39,528 bases of DNA from Bacillota bacterium (lineage in GTDB: Bacteria; Bacillota; Limnochordia; DTU080; JAAYLA01). The position numbers and the translations under genes are program-made. Positions 1 to 9,780 of the stretch are shown here, in pieces. The stretch spans positions 1 to 39,528 of the forward strand of contig JAAYLA010000210.1 in NCBI GenBank assembly GCA_012522135.1, given 5' to 3'. Every line of letters starts with the position of its first letter. The first letter of the stretch is position 1. The notes below the pieces were generated by a model, which saw only the letters and a program-made list of their open reading frames with translations, was not told the origin of the DNA and made no database searches.

Positions 1-33
1 ACAAAACAATGCAGCAGGAAGGATGGATGTCCG

Positions 34-258
34 TTGCGGAAGGCGTCTCGTTACGCGTTGCTGGCGCTGATGGTCGTCGTCTTGCTCGTCGCCGCGGCCA
101 GGCTAAGGGCACTGAACACGGCGGCACGGGATGTACTTGTCACGGGCGCTTGGGCCGTCGGAGGCGTCCTCGCGCTCTTTGCCGTCCTTACCGGAGTCGG
201 CAAGGGTATCGGTGCGCTCGCCGGCCGGGAGGAGGACACGAACGAAGAAGGGCCGTGA
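34..258 (+). CDS. Small hydrophobic (membrane) protein, 74 aa, unknown function
   Basis: TTG start preceded by AGGAAGGATGG; hydrophobic segments YALLALMVVVLLVA and GVLALFAVLTGVG. Confidence 0.5.
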   Translation: MRKASRYALLALMVVVLLVAAARLRALNTAARDVLVTGAWAVGGVLALFAVLTGVGKGIGALAGREEDTNEEGP

Positions 259-302
259 CGCCTCGGCCACGGCCCGAAACAATACCTATGCCACGAGAGC
301 GG

Positions 303-500
303 TTACTTGGCGCGGACGGTGCTTTCGAAACCTTGCCGGTGCGAGCCGTCGCAGAACGGTTTGTTTTTCGATAGACCACAGCGACAAAGGGCGAACTGTT
401 CGCGCGTCTCAAAAGCATTGCCTTCGGCATCGACGAGCTGTACCTCTCCCGAAACGAGCAAAGGCCCGTTGTCTCGAACCGTAATAGTCGCCTTGGCCAC
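303..500 (-). CDS. CDGSH-type iron-sulfur domain protein
   Basis: Motif CRCGLSKNKPFCDGSH; GTG start with GGAGG upstream. Confidence 0.9.
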   Translation of the reverse strand: MAKATITVRDNGPLLVSGEVQLVDAEGNAFETREQFALCRCGLSKNKPFCDGSHRQGFESTVRAK

Positions 501-704
501 GGTCGACGCACCTCCGACGAATGAATTTTGCGTAGGCCGCGCAGCGATCCGCCTTCTGCTGCGGCGCGGCTTCTTCCCCCTTCACCTTACCTGGAAAAAG
601 CTTCCATGTCAAACGGTGCGCCCCTCAGGACGGGAAGAACCAGCCGTCGCATCCCCAGCACGATTTGCCGGTACGAAGGTTGTCGCGTCCCCGGTAAACT
701 TTCC

Positions 705-1373
705 TTATACCCGCTCCGCATTTTTCGCCAGACGTATTAGATCGGCCAATGGCAGGTCGGCTAAGGAGTTTAACTTTAGGTCGGCAAAACTGAAGTCCAA
801 ATGTTTCGTGAGGGTGCTCGGCACGGCAACGCAGTATATCCCCGCGGCCACCGCCGCCCGGGCACCGTGGGGCGAGTCTTCAAAGGCAATAGCTTCATCC
901 GGCCGGGCGTCGAGGGCGCTGAGCGCCGACAAATATAGATCCGGCGCGGGCTTTGCCTTCTCGACGTCCTCGGCGCACCGGATGACGTCGAACCGATCGA
1001 GGAGGCCCTTGCGCGCCAGATGGCCCTCTACCCACTCATGGGACGAGTTGGAAGCCACACCGAGGAGGAGTCCCCGGTCGCGGGCTTCGTCCAGATATTC
1101 GAGAACGCCGGGCAAGATCGGCAGTTCCTCAATGATCTCCATGGTGCGCCTGCGCCGCTGCGCTTGCACTTTTGCGCGGTCGACGGGCCGGCCGATGAGC
1201 CCCTCCAAATATGCGACCGGATCGAAGTAACCCTGAGCCGAACCGACGACGTCGGCCCATACCTCCAACGTGAGCTCGGCGCCGTGGCCCGCGTAGACTT
1301 CACGCCATGCTTCGAACTCCGCTACCTCCGTGTCCACTATCAAGCCGTCAAAATCGAAAATAAGCGCTTTCAT
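705..1373 (-). CDS. HAD-superfamily hydrolase (beta-phosphoglucomutase-like phosphatase)
   Basis: ALIFDFDGLIVDTE motif I, GVASNSS motif II, AFEDSPHGARAA motif IV; ATG at 1373 preferred over the TTG at 1379. Confidence 0.9.
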   Translation of the reverse strand: MKALIFDFDGLIVDTEVAEFEAWREVYAGHGAELTLEVWADVVGSAQGYFDPVAYLEGLIGRPVDRAKVQAQRRRRTMEIIEELPILPGVLEYLDEARDRGLLLGVASNSSHEWVEGHLARKGLLDRFDVIRCAEDVEKAKPAPDLYLSALSALDARPDEAIAFEDSPHGARAAVAAGIYCVAVPSTLTKHLDFSFADLKLNSLADLPLADLIRLAKNAERV

Positions 1374-1497
1374 GTCCAACCCCTTACGCCAAACTCTTGC
1401 GGGCGCCCCGGATCGTGCGCAAGGCGCCCTATTGCGGAAAGAGCATCGACCCTTCGGCCGATGCTCCTTGCCCGCTAGGTATTCGTCCGCTTCGTCT

Positions 1498-2916
1498 TCA
1501 GCGCTTCGGCCGGTACATGTGAATGCTCTGACCGAAAACCCCTTGCGCCGCCTCCATGATCGTTTCCGACAGGGTGGGATGCGGGTGAATGCTCAGCTCA
1601 AGATCAGCAGGCACTGCCGCCATCTCGATGGCCAGGATCAGCTCGCCGATCAGTTCGCCCGCTCCGGGACCGACGATGCCGGCACCGACGATCTGTTCCG
1701 TTTCGGCGTCGACGATCAGCTTCGTCACGCCGTCGATGCGGTCCAGCGTGATAGCGCGGCCGGAAGCACCCCACGGGAAGCGGACCACGTGTACATTCCG
1801 GTTCTGCTCCTTCGCTTCCGCTTCCGTAAGTCCTGCCCAAGCGAGCTCGGGATCGGTGAACATGACCGCAGGAATCACCTTGGGCTCGAAGGCTACGTTC
1901 TTGCCGGAGATGACCTCCGCCGCGACGATGCCTTCGTGAGAGGCTTTGTGCGCGAGCATGGGACCGGGGGTGACGTCTCCGATAGCGAAGATGTGGGGAT
2001 CGTCGGTCCGGCGCTGCGCGTCGACCTGAATGAAGCCTCGCTCGTCCACCTTTACCTTCGTGTTCTCGAGGCCCAAATCGGCCGTGTTGGGCCGGCGACC
2101 GATGGCCACGAGGACGCGGTCGAAAAGCTGTTCGGGCTGTTCGACTTTGTCGCCCTCAAACCGCACACGCACCTTTTCACCCTCGATTGTCATCTCGGCG
2201 ACCCGGGTGCCGAGTAGGATCGCTTCGAAGGTCTTCCTTAACTGACGCGAAAGGACGCTTACAAGGTCGCGGTCGGCGCCGGGCAGCATGTCGGGCAATG
2301 CCTCGGCCACCGTTACCTGCGAGCCGAGCGCAGCGTAAACCGAGCCGAGTTCGAGGCCGATGTACCCTGCCCCGACGACGAGCAGGCGCTCCGGAATATC
2401 CGGCAGATCCAAAGCGGCAGTCGAGTCCATGATGCGAGGCGAGTCGGGCGTTCCGGGCAGCCGAACGGGGCTCGATCCGGTTGCCACGATCGCGTGCTCG
2501 AAAGTGATCTCGCGTGTTCCTCCGTCGACGAGGTCGACGTGGAGCCGGTTGCTGCCGAGAAACTTGCCGCGGCCTTGGATATGTTCGATCTTCCGCTGCT
2601 TCGTCAACGTGCCGGTTCCTTGGGTAAGCCGCTTGACGACGTTGTCCTTCCAGGCACGGATCTTGTCGAGGTCGATCTGAGGCTCGCCGAAGGTAATGCC
2701 CCACGCCGCGGCCTGCTTGGCGTCGTTCAAGAGCTTGGCCACATGAAGCAATGCCTTAGAAGGAATGCACCCCCAATGGAGACACACCCCGCCTGGATTC
2801 GGCTGCGTGTCGACGAGCGTCACTTGCAGCCCTAAATCCGCTGCCTTAAACGCCGCAGCGTACCCGCCCGGTCCGCCGCCGACGACTACTACCTGCGTAG
2901 AAAGTGTTTCTGCCAT
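1498..2916 (-). CDS. lpdA: Dihydrolipoyl dehydrogenase (E3)
   Basis: GGGPGGYAAAFKAADLG, redox motif GGVCLHWGCIPSKALLH, C-terminal HPHPTLSE; start MAETLSTQ with GGAGGG upstream. Confidence 0.95.
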   Translation of the reverse strand: MAETLSTQVVVVGGGPGGYAAAFKAADLGLQVTLVDTQPNPGGVCLHWGCIPSKALLHVAKLLNDAKQAAAWGITFGEPQIDLDKIRAWKDNVVKRLTQGTGTLTKQRKIEHIQGRGKFLGSNRLHVDLVDGGTREITFEHAIVATGSSPVRLPGTPDSPRIMDSTAALDLPDIPERLLVVGAGYIGLELGSVYAALGSQVTVAEALPDMLPGADRDLVSVLSRQLRKTFEAILLGTRVAEMTIEGEKVRVRFEGDKVEQPEQLFDRVLVAIGRRPNTADLGLENTKVKVDERGFIQVDAQRRTDDPHIFAIGDVTPGPMLAHKASHEGIVAAEVISGKNVAFEPKVIPAVMFTDPELAWAGLTEAEAKEQNRNVHVVRFPWGASGRAITLDRIDGVTKLIVDAETEQIVGAGIVGPGAGELIGELILAIEMAAVPADLELSIHPHPTLSETIMEAAQGVFGQSIHMYRPKR

Positions 2917-2921
2917 GTTGA

Positions 2922-4313
2922 TTAACCCTCCAAAGCGAGTAGGAGCGGATCCTCCAATACACCTTTCAGCCACCGCACGAAGCGTGCGGCGTCGGCACCG
3001 TCGATGATGCGATGATCGTACGACAACGACAGCGGGAGCATCGTGCGCGGCACGAACTCGCCGTCACGGTAGACCGGCTCGACCTTGCTGCGGGCCACGC
3101 CGAGGATCGCCACCTCGGGCCAGTTCACGATCGGCGTAAAGTACTCCCCGCCGATACCGCCCAGGTTGGAGACGGTAAACGTCGCACCCGACATATCCTC
3201 TAACGTCAGCTTCTTGTCCCTGGCCTTCGCCGAGATCTCGCCGAGCTCGACAGCGATTTGCGCGATGCTCTTCTTGTCGGTGTCCCGTATGACCGGTACC
3301 AGCAGGCCACGGTCCGTATCGACGGCGACGCCGATATGGTAGTACTTCTTGTAGATGATCTCGTTCGTCTCCATGTCGATGCTGGCGTTGAACTGCGGGA
3401 ACTCTTTTAGAGCCGCGGTCACCGCCTTGATCAAGATGGCCGTCATGGTCAGCTTGCCGCCCATCTCCTGCACCTTGGGCGCGTAGGCCTTGCGGAACTT
3501 CTCCATCTCCGTGACGTCGGCCTTGTCATGGTGCGTGACGTGGGGAATCGTGACCCAAGCGTAGCTCAGATGGTTCGCTGTCGTCTTGCGTACGCCCGTC
3601 ATGGGCACGCGCTCAATCGCACCCCACTTTTCGAAATCGGGCAAAGCACGTGCCGCCGCAGCGGGTGCAGGGGCAGCGGCCGCCGGTGCGGTTTCAGGCG
3701 CCGCAGCCGCAGGCGGCGCCTCGGCACTACGGCTGCGGGCATACGCCTTGACATCTTCGATGGAGATGCGCCCCGAAGGTCCAGTGCCTTTCACCTGACG
3801 AATGTCGACGCCGATTTCCCGGGCGAACCGCCGCACCGAAGGCGCAGCGGGCACCAGGTGGCCCGGATCCGATTCTTCCGGCTCCGGCGCCGCGACGGCA
3901 GGAGCCGCCGCAGTTACGGGCGCGGCCACCTCCACGGGTTCGGCCGCGGCGGCAGGCGCTGCCGGCTCGGCAGGCGGCGCTGAAGCCACGGGCTCCGTCC
4001 CTTCCTGCGCCGCTCCGGCCTGCTCGGCGGGCGCAGCTGCCGCCGGAGCCGCCGGCTCGGACGCAGCAGCACCCTCCGCAGGTGCCAGCGTGAGCACGAG
4101 CTGCCCGGTCGACACCTCGTCGCCTTCCTTTACGTGAATCTGCTGTACTACGCCGGCCACCGTCGAAGGCACTTCGACCGCGGCCTTGTCCGTCTCCACC
4201 TCGATGACCGGATCGCCTTCGGAGATGGTGTCTCCGACGGACACAATCACCTTGACGACCGTCGCGGAATCCACACCCTCTTGCAAAACGGGAAGTTTAA
4301 ACTCGAGAGCCAT
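2922..4313 (-). CDS. aceF: Dihydrolipoyllysine acyltransferase E2 of the pyruvate dehydrogenase complex
   Basis: Lipoyl motif [14 protein letters not shown], long Ala/Pro linker, E3-binding domain [24 protein letters not shown], catalytic [15 protein letters not shown]. Confidence 0.93.
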   Translation of the reverse strand: MALEFKLPVLQEGVDSATVVKVIVSVGDTISEGDPVIEVETDKAAVEVPSTVAGVVQQIHVKEGDEVSTGQLVLTLAPAEGAAASEPAAPAAAAPAEQAGAAQEGTEPVASAPPAEPAAPAAAAEPVEVAAPVTAAAPAVAAPEPEESDPGHLVPAAPSVRRFAREIGVDIRQVKGTGPSGRISIEDVKAYARSRSAEAPPAAAAPETAPAAAAPAPAAAARALPDFEKWGAIERVPMTGVRKTTANHLSYAWVTIPHVTHHDKADVTEMEKFRKAYAPKVQEMGGKLTMTAILIKAVTAALKEFPQFNASIDMETNEIIYKKYYHIGVAVDTDRGLLVPVIRDTDKKSIAQIAVELGEISAKARDKKLTLEDMSGATFTVSNLGGIGGEYFTPIVNWPEVAILGVARSKVEPVYRDGEFVPRTMLPLSLSYDHRIIDGADAARFVRWLKGVLEDPLLLALEG

Positions 4314-4448
4314 CGCGTTGATCCTCCTGCGGAAGGGAGTTCGTTCGGGCTGCGCCGCCTCCGCCCGGGCGCTGCGCCCAGGCGAAGGCCGCCCGGCATA
4401 CCGAACCCGCCCCTTCACGGTTGAACTTTCGGCGCGCGAGGCGCCGGC

Positions 4449-7124
4449 TCACTTTGAATGCCTTACGGGATTCACCTTGTCTGGATCGATGTTCAGATCC
4501 TTGATCGCCTTCTTCACTTGCGTCTTGCTTACCTTTCCATCCCGGTACAGCGTGTATAGCGTGGCCAACACGATGTAGCGGGCATCGACCTCGAAGTAGT
4601 CCCGCAGGGCCGCCCGCGATTCGCTCAGGCCGAAGCCGTCGGTTCCGAGGGTGTGGAACCTTCCGGGGATCCAGCGGGCGATCGACTCGGGCAACGCCTT
4701 CACGTAATCGGAAGCGGCCACGAAGACGCCTTCCTCGTCCTTCAGCAGCCGGGTCACGTAGGCCTCCTTCGGCTCGTCCGGATGCAGCATGTTCCACCGC
4801 TCCGTATCCAACGCGTCCCGGTGCAGGTTCTTGTAGCTTGTTACGCTCCATACGTCGGCCGACACGTCGTAGTCGGCCTCGAGGATCTCCGCCGCCTTCA
4901 AAGCTTCGTTCAAAATCGAACCGCTGCCGAAAAGGTGTGCCTTGTGCTTGGCTTGTTTGCCCGACTTCCGGAAGCGGTACATCCCCTTCAGGATGCCCTC
5001 TTCCACGCCTTCGGGCATCGGCGGCTGCGGATACGGCTCGTTGCCCACCGTAAGGTAATAGAACACTGTCTCCTGGTCGACGTACATCCGCTTCAAGCCA
5101 TCCCGGATGATGACGGCGATCTCGTAGGCGAACGCGGGATCGTAGGCCAGCAGGTTGGGAACGGGATAAGCGAGCAGATGGCTGTGTCCGTCCTGATGCT
5201 GCAGGCCTTCACCTGCGAGCGTCGTGCGGCCGGCCGTGCCGCCTACCAAGAAGCCTTTGGTCATCATGTCGGCTGCCGCCCAAATCAAGTCGCCGATGCG
5301 CTGAAAGCCGAACATCGAGTAGTAAGTGAAGAAGGGGATCGTGTTGATACCCCGAGTGGCGTACGCCGTGCCGGCCGCGATGAACGACGACATCGCACCG
5401 GCCTCGGTGATGCCCTCCTCCAGGATCTGCCCGTCCTTCTTTTCCTTGTACGGAAGGAGCGTTGCAGCGTCGACAGGTTCGTACAGCTGACCTTCGGACG
5501 AGTAGATGCCGTGCGTACGGAAAAGGGCCTCCATGCCGAACGTCCTCGCCTCGTCCGGGACGATGGGCACGATCAACTTGCCGATCTCCTTGTCCCGGAG
5601 CAGATTGCTGAGGAGCCTTACGTAAGCCATGGTCGTGCTGACCGGCCGGTCGGAACCCTTGTAGAACTCGGCGAAATGCTTCTCGTCCGGCATCGGCAAA
5701 GGCTTCGCCCGCACCTCGCGGGAAGGCAGGTAGCCGCCCAGCTCCTTGCGCCTTTCGTGCAGATAGATGATCTCGGGACTGTCGTCCTTCGGCTTGTAGA
5801 ACGGCGCGTTCGCGATCTCATCGTCCGAGATGGGAATGCCGAAACGGGTGCGGAACTCGCGCATCTCGTCCTCGTTTAGCTTCTTTTGCTGGTGCGTGAT
5901 GTTCTTGCCTTCACCGCTCTCGCCGAGGCCGTACCCCTTGATGGTCTTGGCCAAGATCACCGTGGGCTGCCCGCGGTGCTCGACGGCAGCCTTGTACGCC
6001 GCGTACACCTTCTCCGGATCGTGACCGCCCCTGCGCAACCGCTGCAGCTGCTCATCGGACAGGTGCTCTACGAGCTTCAGCAGCCGCGGGTCCTTGCCGA
6101 AGAAGTCTTTGCGGATGTAGTCGCCGCTTTCCACGGTGTATTTCTGGAACTGACCGTCGACGACTTCGTTCATGCGCTGGACTAAAAGGCCCTCGGTGTC
6201 CTTTTCCAGAAGCGGATCCCAATCGCTGCCCCAAATCACCTTGATGACGTTCCAGCCCGCGCCGCGGAATGCCGCTTCAAGCTCCTGGATTACCTTCCCG
6301 TTGCCGCGTACGGGGCCGTCGAGGCGCTGCAAGTTGCAGTTGATGACGAAGATCAGGTTGTCGAGTTTTTCCCGGGCAGCAAGGGTGATGGCGCCCAAAG
6401 TCTCGGGCTCGTCCGTCTCTCCGTCGCCCAGGAACGCCCAAACCTTCGCGTCCGACGGCTCGATGAGTCCCCGGTTTTCCAAGTAGCGCAAAAACCGCGC
6501 CTGATAGATGGCCATGATCGGCCCCAGGCCCATGGACACCGTGGGGAACTGCCAGAAGTTCGGCATCAGCCACGGATGGGGATACGACGACACGCCGCCT
6601 CCCTCACGCAGCTCACGCCGGAAGTTTTCCAGCTGCTTCTCGGTGATGCGGCCTTCGAGAAACGCGCGGGCATAAATGCCGGGGGTCGCGTGACCTTGGA
6701 AATATACCAGGTCGCCCGGGTGCTTGTCCGACGGTGCCCGGAAGAAATGGTTAAAACCTACTTCATACAACGTGGCGGCCGAAGCGTAAGTAGAAATGTG
6801 ACCGCCGATGCCGTCCTCTTCCTTGTTCGCACGCACTACCATCGCCATGGCGTTCCAGCGGATGATGCTCTTGATCCGGCGTTCGATCTCGCGACTGCCC
6901 GGATAAGGCGGCTGCTGGTGCGCCGGAATCGTGTTGATGTACGGCGTGGTGGCGGTAAAGGGGAAGCGTACGCCTCTTTGCTGCGCACGGATTTGCAGGC
7001 GTTCGAGCAGCTCTTGGGCGCGCTTTGCCCCTCCATGCTCCAGTACGTAGTCCAGGGATTCGAGCCATTCCCTGGTCTCTATGTCGACCTCGCTCAAGTT
7101 TTGAGCAATGCGAATGTCACTCAT
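4449..7124 (-). CDS. aceE: Pyruvate dehydrogenase E1, homodimeric AceE type (891 aa)
   Basis: Full-length AceE-like sequence (AFLGDGETDEPE...FVINCNLQRLDGPVRGNGKVIQELE, GRTTLAGEGLQHQDGHS). Confidence 0.95.
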   Translation of the reverse strand: MSDIRIAQNLSEVDIETREWLESLDYVLEHGGAKRAQELLERLQIRAQQRGVRFPFTATTPYINTIPAHQQPPYPGSREIERRIKSIIRWNAMAMVVRANKEEDGIGGHISTYASAATLYEVGFNHFFRAPSDKHPGDLVYFQGHATPGIYARAFLEGRITEKQLENFRRELREGGGVSSYPHPWLMPNFWQFPTVSMGLGPIMAIYQARFLRYLENRGLIEPSDAKVWAFLGDGETDEPETLGAITLAAREKLDNLIFVINCNLQRLDGPVRGNGKVIQELEAAFRGAGWNVIKVIWGSDWDPLLEKDTEGLLVQRMNEVVDGQFQKYTVESGDYIRKDFFGKDPRLLKLVEHLSDEQLQRLRRGGHDPEKVYAAYKAAVEHRGQPTVILAKTIKGYGLGESGEGKNITHQQKKLNEDEMREFRTRFGIPISDDEIANAPFYKPKDDSPEIIYLHERRKELGGYLPSREVRAKPLPMPDEKHFAEFYKGSDRPVSTTMAYVRLLSNLLRDKEIGKLIVPIVPDEARTFGMEALFRTHGIYSSEGQLYEPVDAATLLPYKEKKDGQILEEGITEAGAMSSFIAAGTAYATRGINTIPFFTYYSMFGFQRIGDLIWAAADMMTKGFLVGGTAGRTTLAGEGLQHQDGHSHLLAYPVPNLLAYDPAFAYEIAVIIRDGLKRMYVDQETVFYYLTVGNEPYPQPPMPEGVEEGILKGMYRFRKSGKQAKHKAHLFGSGSILNEALKAAEILEADYDVSADVWSVTSYKNLHRDALDTERWNMLHPDEPKEAYVTRLLKDEEGVFVAASDYVKALPESIARWIPGRFHTLGTDGFGLSESRAALRDYFEVDARYIVLATLYTLYRDGKVSKTQVKKAIKDLNIDPDKVNPVRHSK

Positions 7125-7337
7125 ACCTATACCGTCCTTTCACCTAGGCACTCCGAACGGAAACGGCTCAACCGAATGCGTCTATATACAGCTCGGGTCC
7201 CTACGGGAGAGGCGTGAAGGCGCGACAAACCCTTGCGGAGCCACTCCGTCCTAGGATCCGGCAATGCACGGCCTCCCAAACGTCAGGGACCGACCGGTGG
7301 CGCAAACATATTCTGGCAAGCGTCGTGACCCACGTCC

Positions 7338-7366
7338 ATCATAACATAACATTTGCCACTTGGCAG
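7338..7366 (-). promoter_or_regulatory. Putative sigmaA promoter for aceE with an inverted repeat over the -35 element
   Basis: Minus strand CTGCCA - 17 nt - TATGAT; TGCCA-CT-TGGCA repeat at 7354-7365. Confidence 0.4.
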
Positions 7367-7492
7367 CCCCCACAGCCTGTACGAGCGCAAATTTATCCGT
7401 TGCTCCCGTATGAATATACCAACCAAGGGCCGTAAACAGGACCACTGTCCCGACAAGTTCAGTCTACTCTGCCCGGGTGACGTTTAGTAAAC

Positions 7493-8731
7493 TTAGTACA
7501 AGGGCATCCCCTTGTGGTACGATTCGAGGCGCTGTTTGACGCTTCGCAGAAACCGTCCGCACACGGCGCCGTCCAAGATGCGGTGGTCGAGTGACACGCA
7601 TAGGTTGACCATCCAGCGGATGGCGATGCCGTCGCCGATGACGACCGGCCGGCGAGTGATCGTTTCCATGCTGAGAATGGCCGCCTGCGGGTAGTTGATG
7701 ATGGGTGCCGACAAAATCGAACCGAAAGCGCCCGTGTTGTTGATCGTGAAGGTACCGCCTTGCACGTCTTGCGGCCGCAGCTTGCCGGCCCGGGCCCGGG
7801 TCGCGAGATCGGCGACGGCCTTGGCGATGCCGGCGATGCTCAGCTGGTCGGCGTTGTGGATCACCGGTACGATGAGCCCGTCCTCCAGGTCGACGGCGAC
7901 GCCGATGTTGATCTGCTTGCGGATGACGATCTGGTCGTCCTCCCACATGGAGTTCATAATCGGGTATTCCTTCAAGGCCTCGACGGCCGCCTTGATCACG
8001 AAGGGCAGATAGGTCAAATTGACCCCCTCGCGCCGCCGAAACTCGGCCTTGATGCTCTCGCGCCACTCGACCAGGTTCGTCACATCCACTTCAACCATAG
8101 TCCAGGCGTGCGGGGCGGTCTGCACGCTGCGCACCATCCGTTGGGCGATGGCACGCCGCATGCTCGTCAGAGGCAATATCTCGTCCCTCGCATCGCGGCC
8201 GTAGGCAAATTCCTCAGCCTCCGGCGGCGCGGCCTCGCTCCGCCCGCTCCTTGTTTTCTCTTCGATCGCACGCAGCATGTCCCGCTTCGTGACGCGTCCG
8301 CCGGCACCCGTTCCCCGCACGCTCTCGGGATCGATGCCGTGTTCCCGAGCGAGGCGCCGCACGGCCGGAGAGTATCGGTGACCCTTTTCCGGATCATAAC
8401 CCGCCTTGGCAACCGCCTCCCGGGCCTTGCCGGCAGACTCGGCTCTGTCCCCTCCGTCACCTTGGCCCGGGCCCGGGCCGCGGTCGGCTCCCTCCTCGGT
8501 CGCGATGACGCAGATCACCTTGCCGACGGGAACTACTTCCCCTTCCTGCGCACACAGCTCCTCCACGACGCCGCTCACGGGCGACGGCAGATCCGTGCTC
8601 ACTTTATCCGATTCGACTTCCGCCAGCGGCTCATCGGCCCGAACGATATCGCCTGGCCTCTTCAGCCAGCGTACGATGATGCCTTCGACTACGGTCTCAC
8701 CCAGCTTGGGCATTCTGATCTCAACTGACAC
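7493..8731 (-). CDS. 2-oxoacid dehydrogenase E2 (branched-chain/pyruvate type lipoyl acyltransferase)
   Basis: Lipoyl motif VESDKVSTDLPSPVSG, E3-binding domain VRRLAREHGIDPESVRGTGAGGRVTKRD, SLDHRILDGAVCGRFL. Confidence 0.93.
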   Translation of the reverse strand: MSVEIRMPKLGETVVEGIIVRWLKRPGDIVRADEPLAEVESDKVSTDLPSPVSGVVEELCAQEGEVVPVGKVICVIATEEGADRGPGPGQGDGGDRAESAGKAREAVAKAGYDPEKGHRYSPAVRRLAREHGIDPESVRGTGAGGRVTKRDMLRAIEEKTRSGRSEAAPPEAEEFAYGRDARDEILPLTSMRRAIAQRMVRSVQTAPHAWTMVEVDVTNLVEWRESIKAEFRRREGVNLTYLPFVIKAAVEALKEYPIMNSMWEDDQIVIRKQINIGVAVDLEDGLIVPVIHNADQLSIAGIAKAVADLATRARAGKLRPQDVQGGTFTINNTGAFGSILSAPIINYPQAAILSMETITRRPVVIGDGIAIRWMVNLCVSLDHRILDGAVCGRFLRSVKQRLESYHKGMPLY

Positions 8732-8793
8732 ATAAGGCGCCGCCGCGGACCTCGTTCCGCGCGGCTACCTCCTTCCCTTGCACGATAATGCGA

Positions 8794-9780
8794 TCAGAGC
8801 GTCGCCAGGTTGCGCAAGGCCTCGGCCATCTTTTGCTGGTCGGGCATAGCGAAATCTTCGAGCGACTTGGCATAAGGCATTGCGGGAATGTCCGGTGCCG
8901 CCAGCCGATTCACGGGCGCGTCCAGGTGCCAGAAGGCTTTTTCCGCAATGCGCGCCGCAATTTCGCCTCCGATGCCTCCCGTGAGGTTGTCTTCATGCGC
9001 GATCAACACCTTGCCCGTCTTGCGCACGCTGCTCAAGATCGTCTCCTCGTCCAACGGCAGCAGCGTCCGCAGATCGACCACCTCGACGTCGATTCCCTCC
9101 CGCGCCAGCTCCTCGGCCGCGGCCAAGGCATAGTGCACCATCAGGCCATACGTGATGACCGAGACGTCCTTGCCTTCCCGTTTCACGTCGGCCTTGCCTA
9201 TAGGTATCTCGTAGGGCTCCTCGGGCACTTCCTGGCGAAACCCGCGGTAAGCCAATGCGTTCTTGTGCTCGAAAAAGAGAACGGGATCGGGATCCTTGAC
9301 GGCGGCCCGCAGCAACCCCTTGACGTCGTAGGGCATGACGGGCGCGACGATTTTCAGACCCGGCGTACTGAAGAACAGGGCCTCGACCGATTGGGAATGG
9401 TATAACCCGCCGGTAATGCCTCCTCCGTACGGTGCCCGCACGACGATCGGACAGGAAAAAGCACCGTTGGAGCGATATCGCATCTTGGCGGCCTCGTTGA
9501 CGATCTGATCGACCGCGGCGTGGATGAAATCGGCGAACTGGATTTCGGCGACGGGAAGCAGCCCGCCCAGAGCCGCTCCGATCGCGATGCCCACGATGCT
9601 CGCTTCGGCCAAGGGCGTATCGATGACCCGTCCCGGGCCGAAGGCTTCCAAGCAGCCCTCGGTCGCGCCGAACGTTCCGCCCATCTCTACGTCTTCACCG
9701 AGGACGAAGACCCTTGGATCTTCCTCCATGATTTCGCGCAGCGTGCTGTTGATGGTTTCGATGGTGTTTTGCAATGCCAT
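8794..9780 (-). CDS. 2-oxoacid dehydrogenase E1 component beta subunit
   Basis: EDVEMGGTFGATEGCLEAFGPGRVIDTPLAEASIVGIAIGAAL; ILIAHEDNLTGGIGGEIAARI. Confidence 0.95.
   Translation of the reverse strand: MALQNTIETINSTLREIMEEDPRVFVLGEDVEMGGTFGATEGCLEAFGPGRVIDTPLAEASIVGIAIGAALGGLLPVAEIQFADFIHAAVDQIVNEAAKMRYRSNGAFSCPIVVRAPYGGGITGGLYHSQSVEALFFSTPGLKIVAPVMPYDVKGLLRAAVKDPDPVLFFEHKNALAYRGFRQEVPEEPYEIPIGKADVKREGKDVSVITYGLMVHYALAAAEELAREGIDVEVVDLRTLLPLDEETILSSVRKTGKVLIAHEDNLTGGIGGEIAARIAEKAFWHLDAPVNRLAAPDIPAMPYAKSLEDFAMPDQQKMAEALRNLATL

Noticed and set aside
307-1230. 307-aa plus-strand ORF over the CDGSH and HAD genes
   Set aside because: Low-complexity Arg/Ser-rich translation typical of an antisense high-GC frame.
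3660-4080. Repetitive GC-rich tract resembling a repeat array
   Set aside because: It encodes the Ala/Pro/Glu-rich flexible linker of the E2 subunit; not CRISPR or a mobile repeat.
4653-5879. 408-aa plus-strand ORF antisense to aceE
   Set aside because: Composition is a shadow of the GC-rich AceE coding frame; no recognisable domain, no SD, and the minus-strand AceE is unambiguous.
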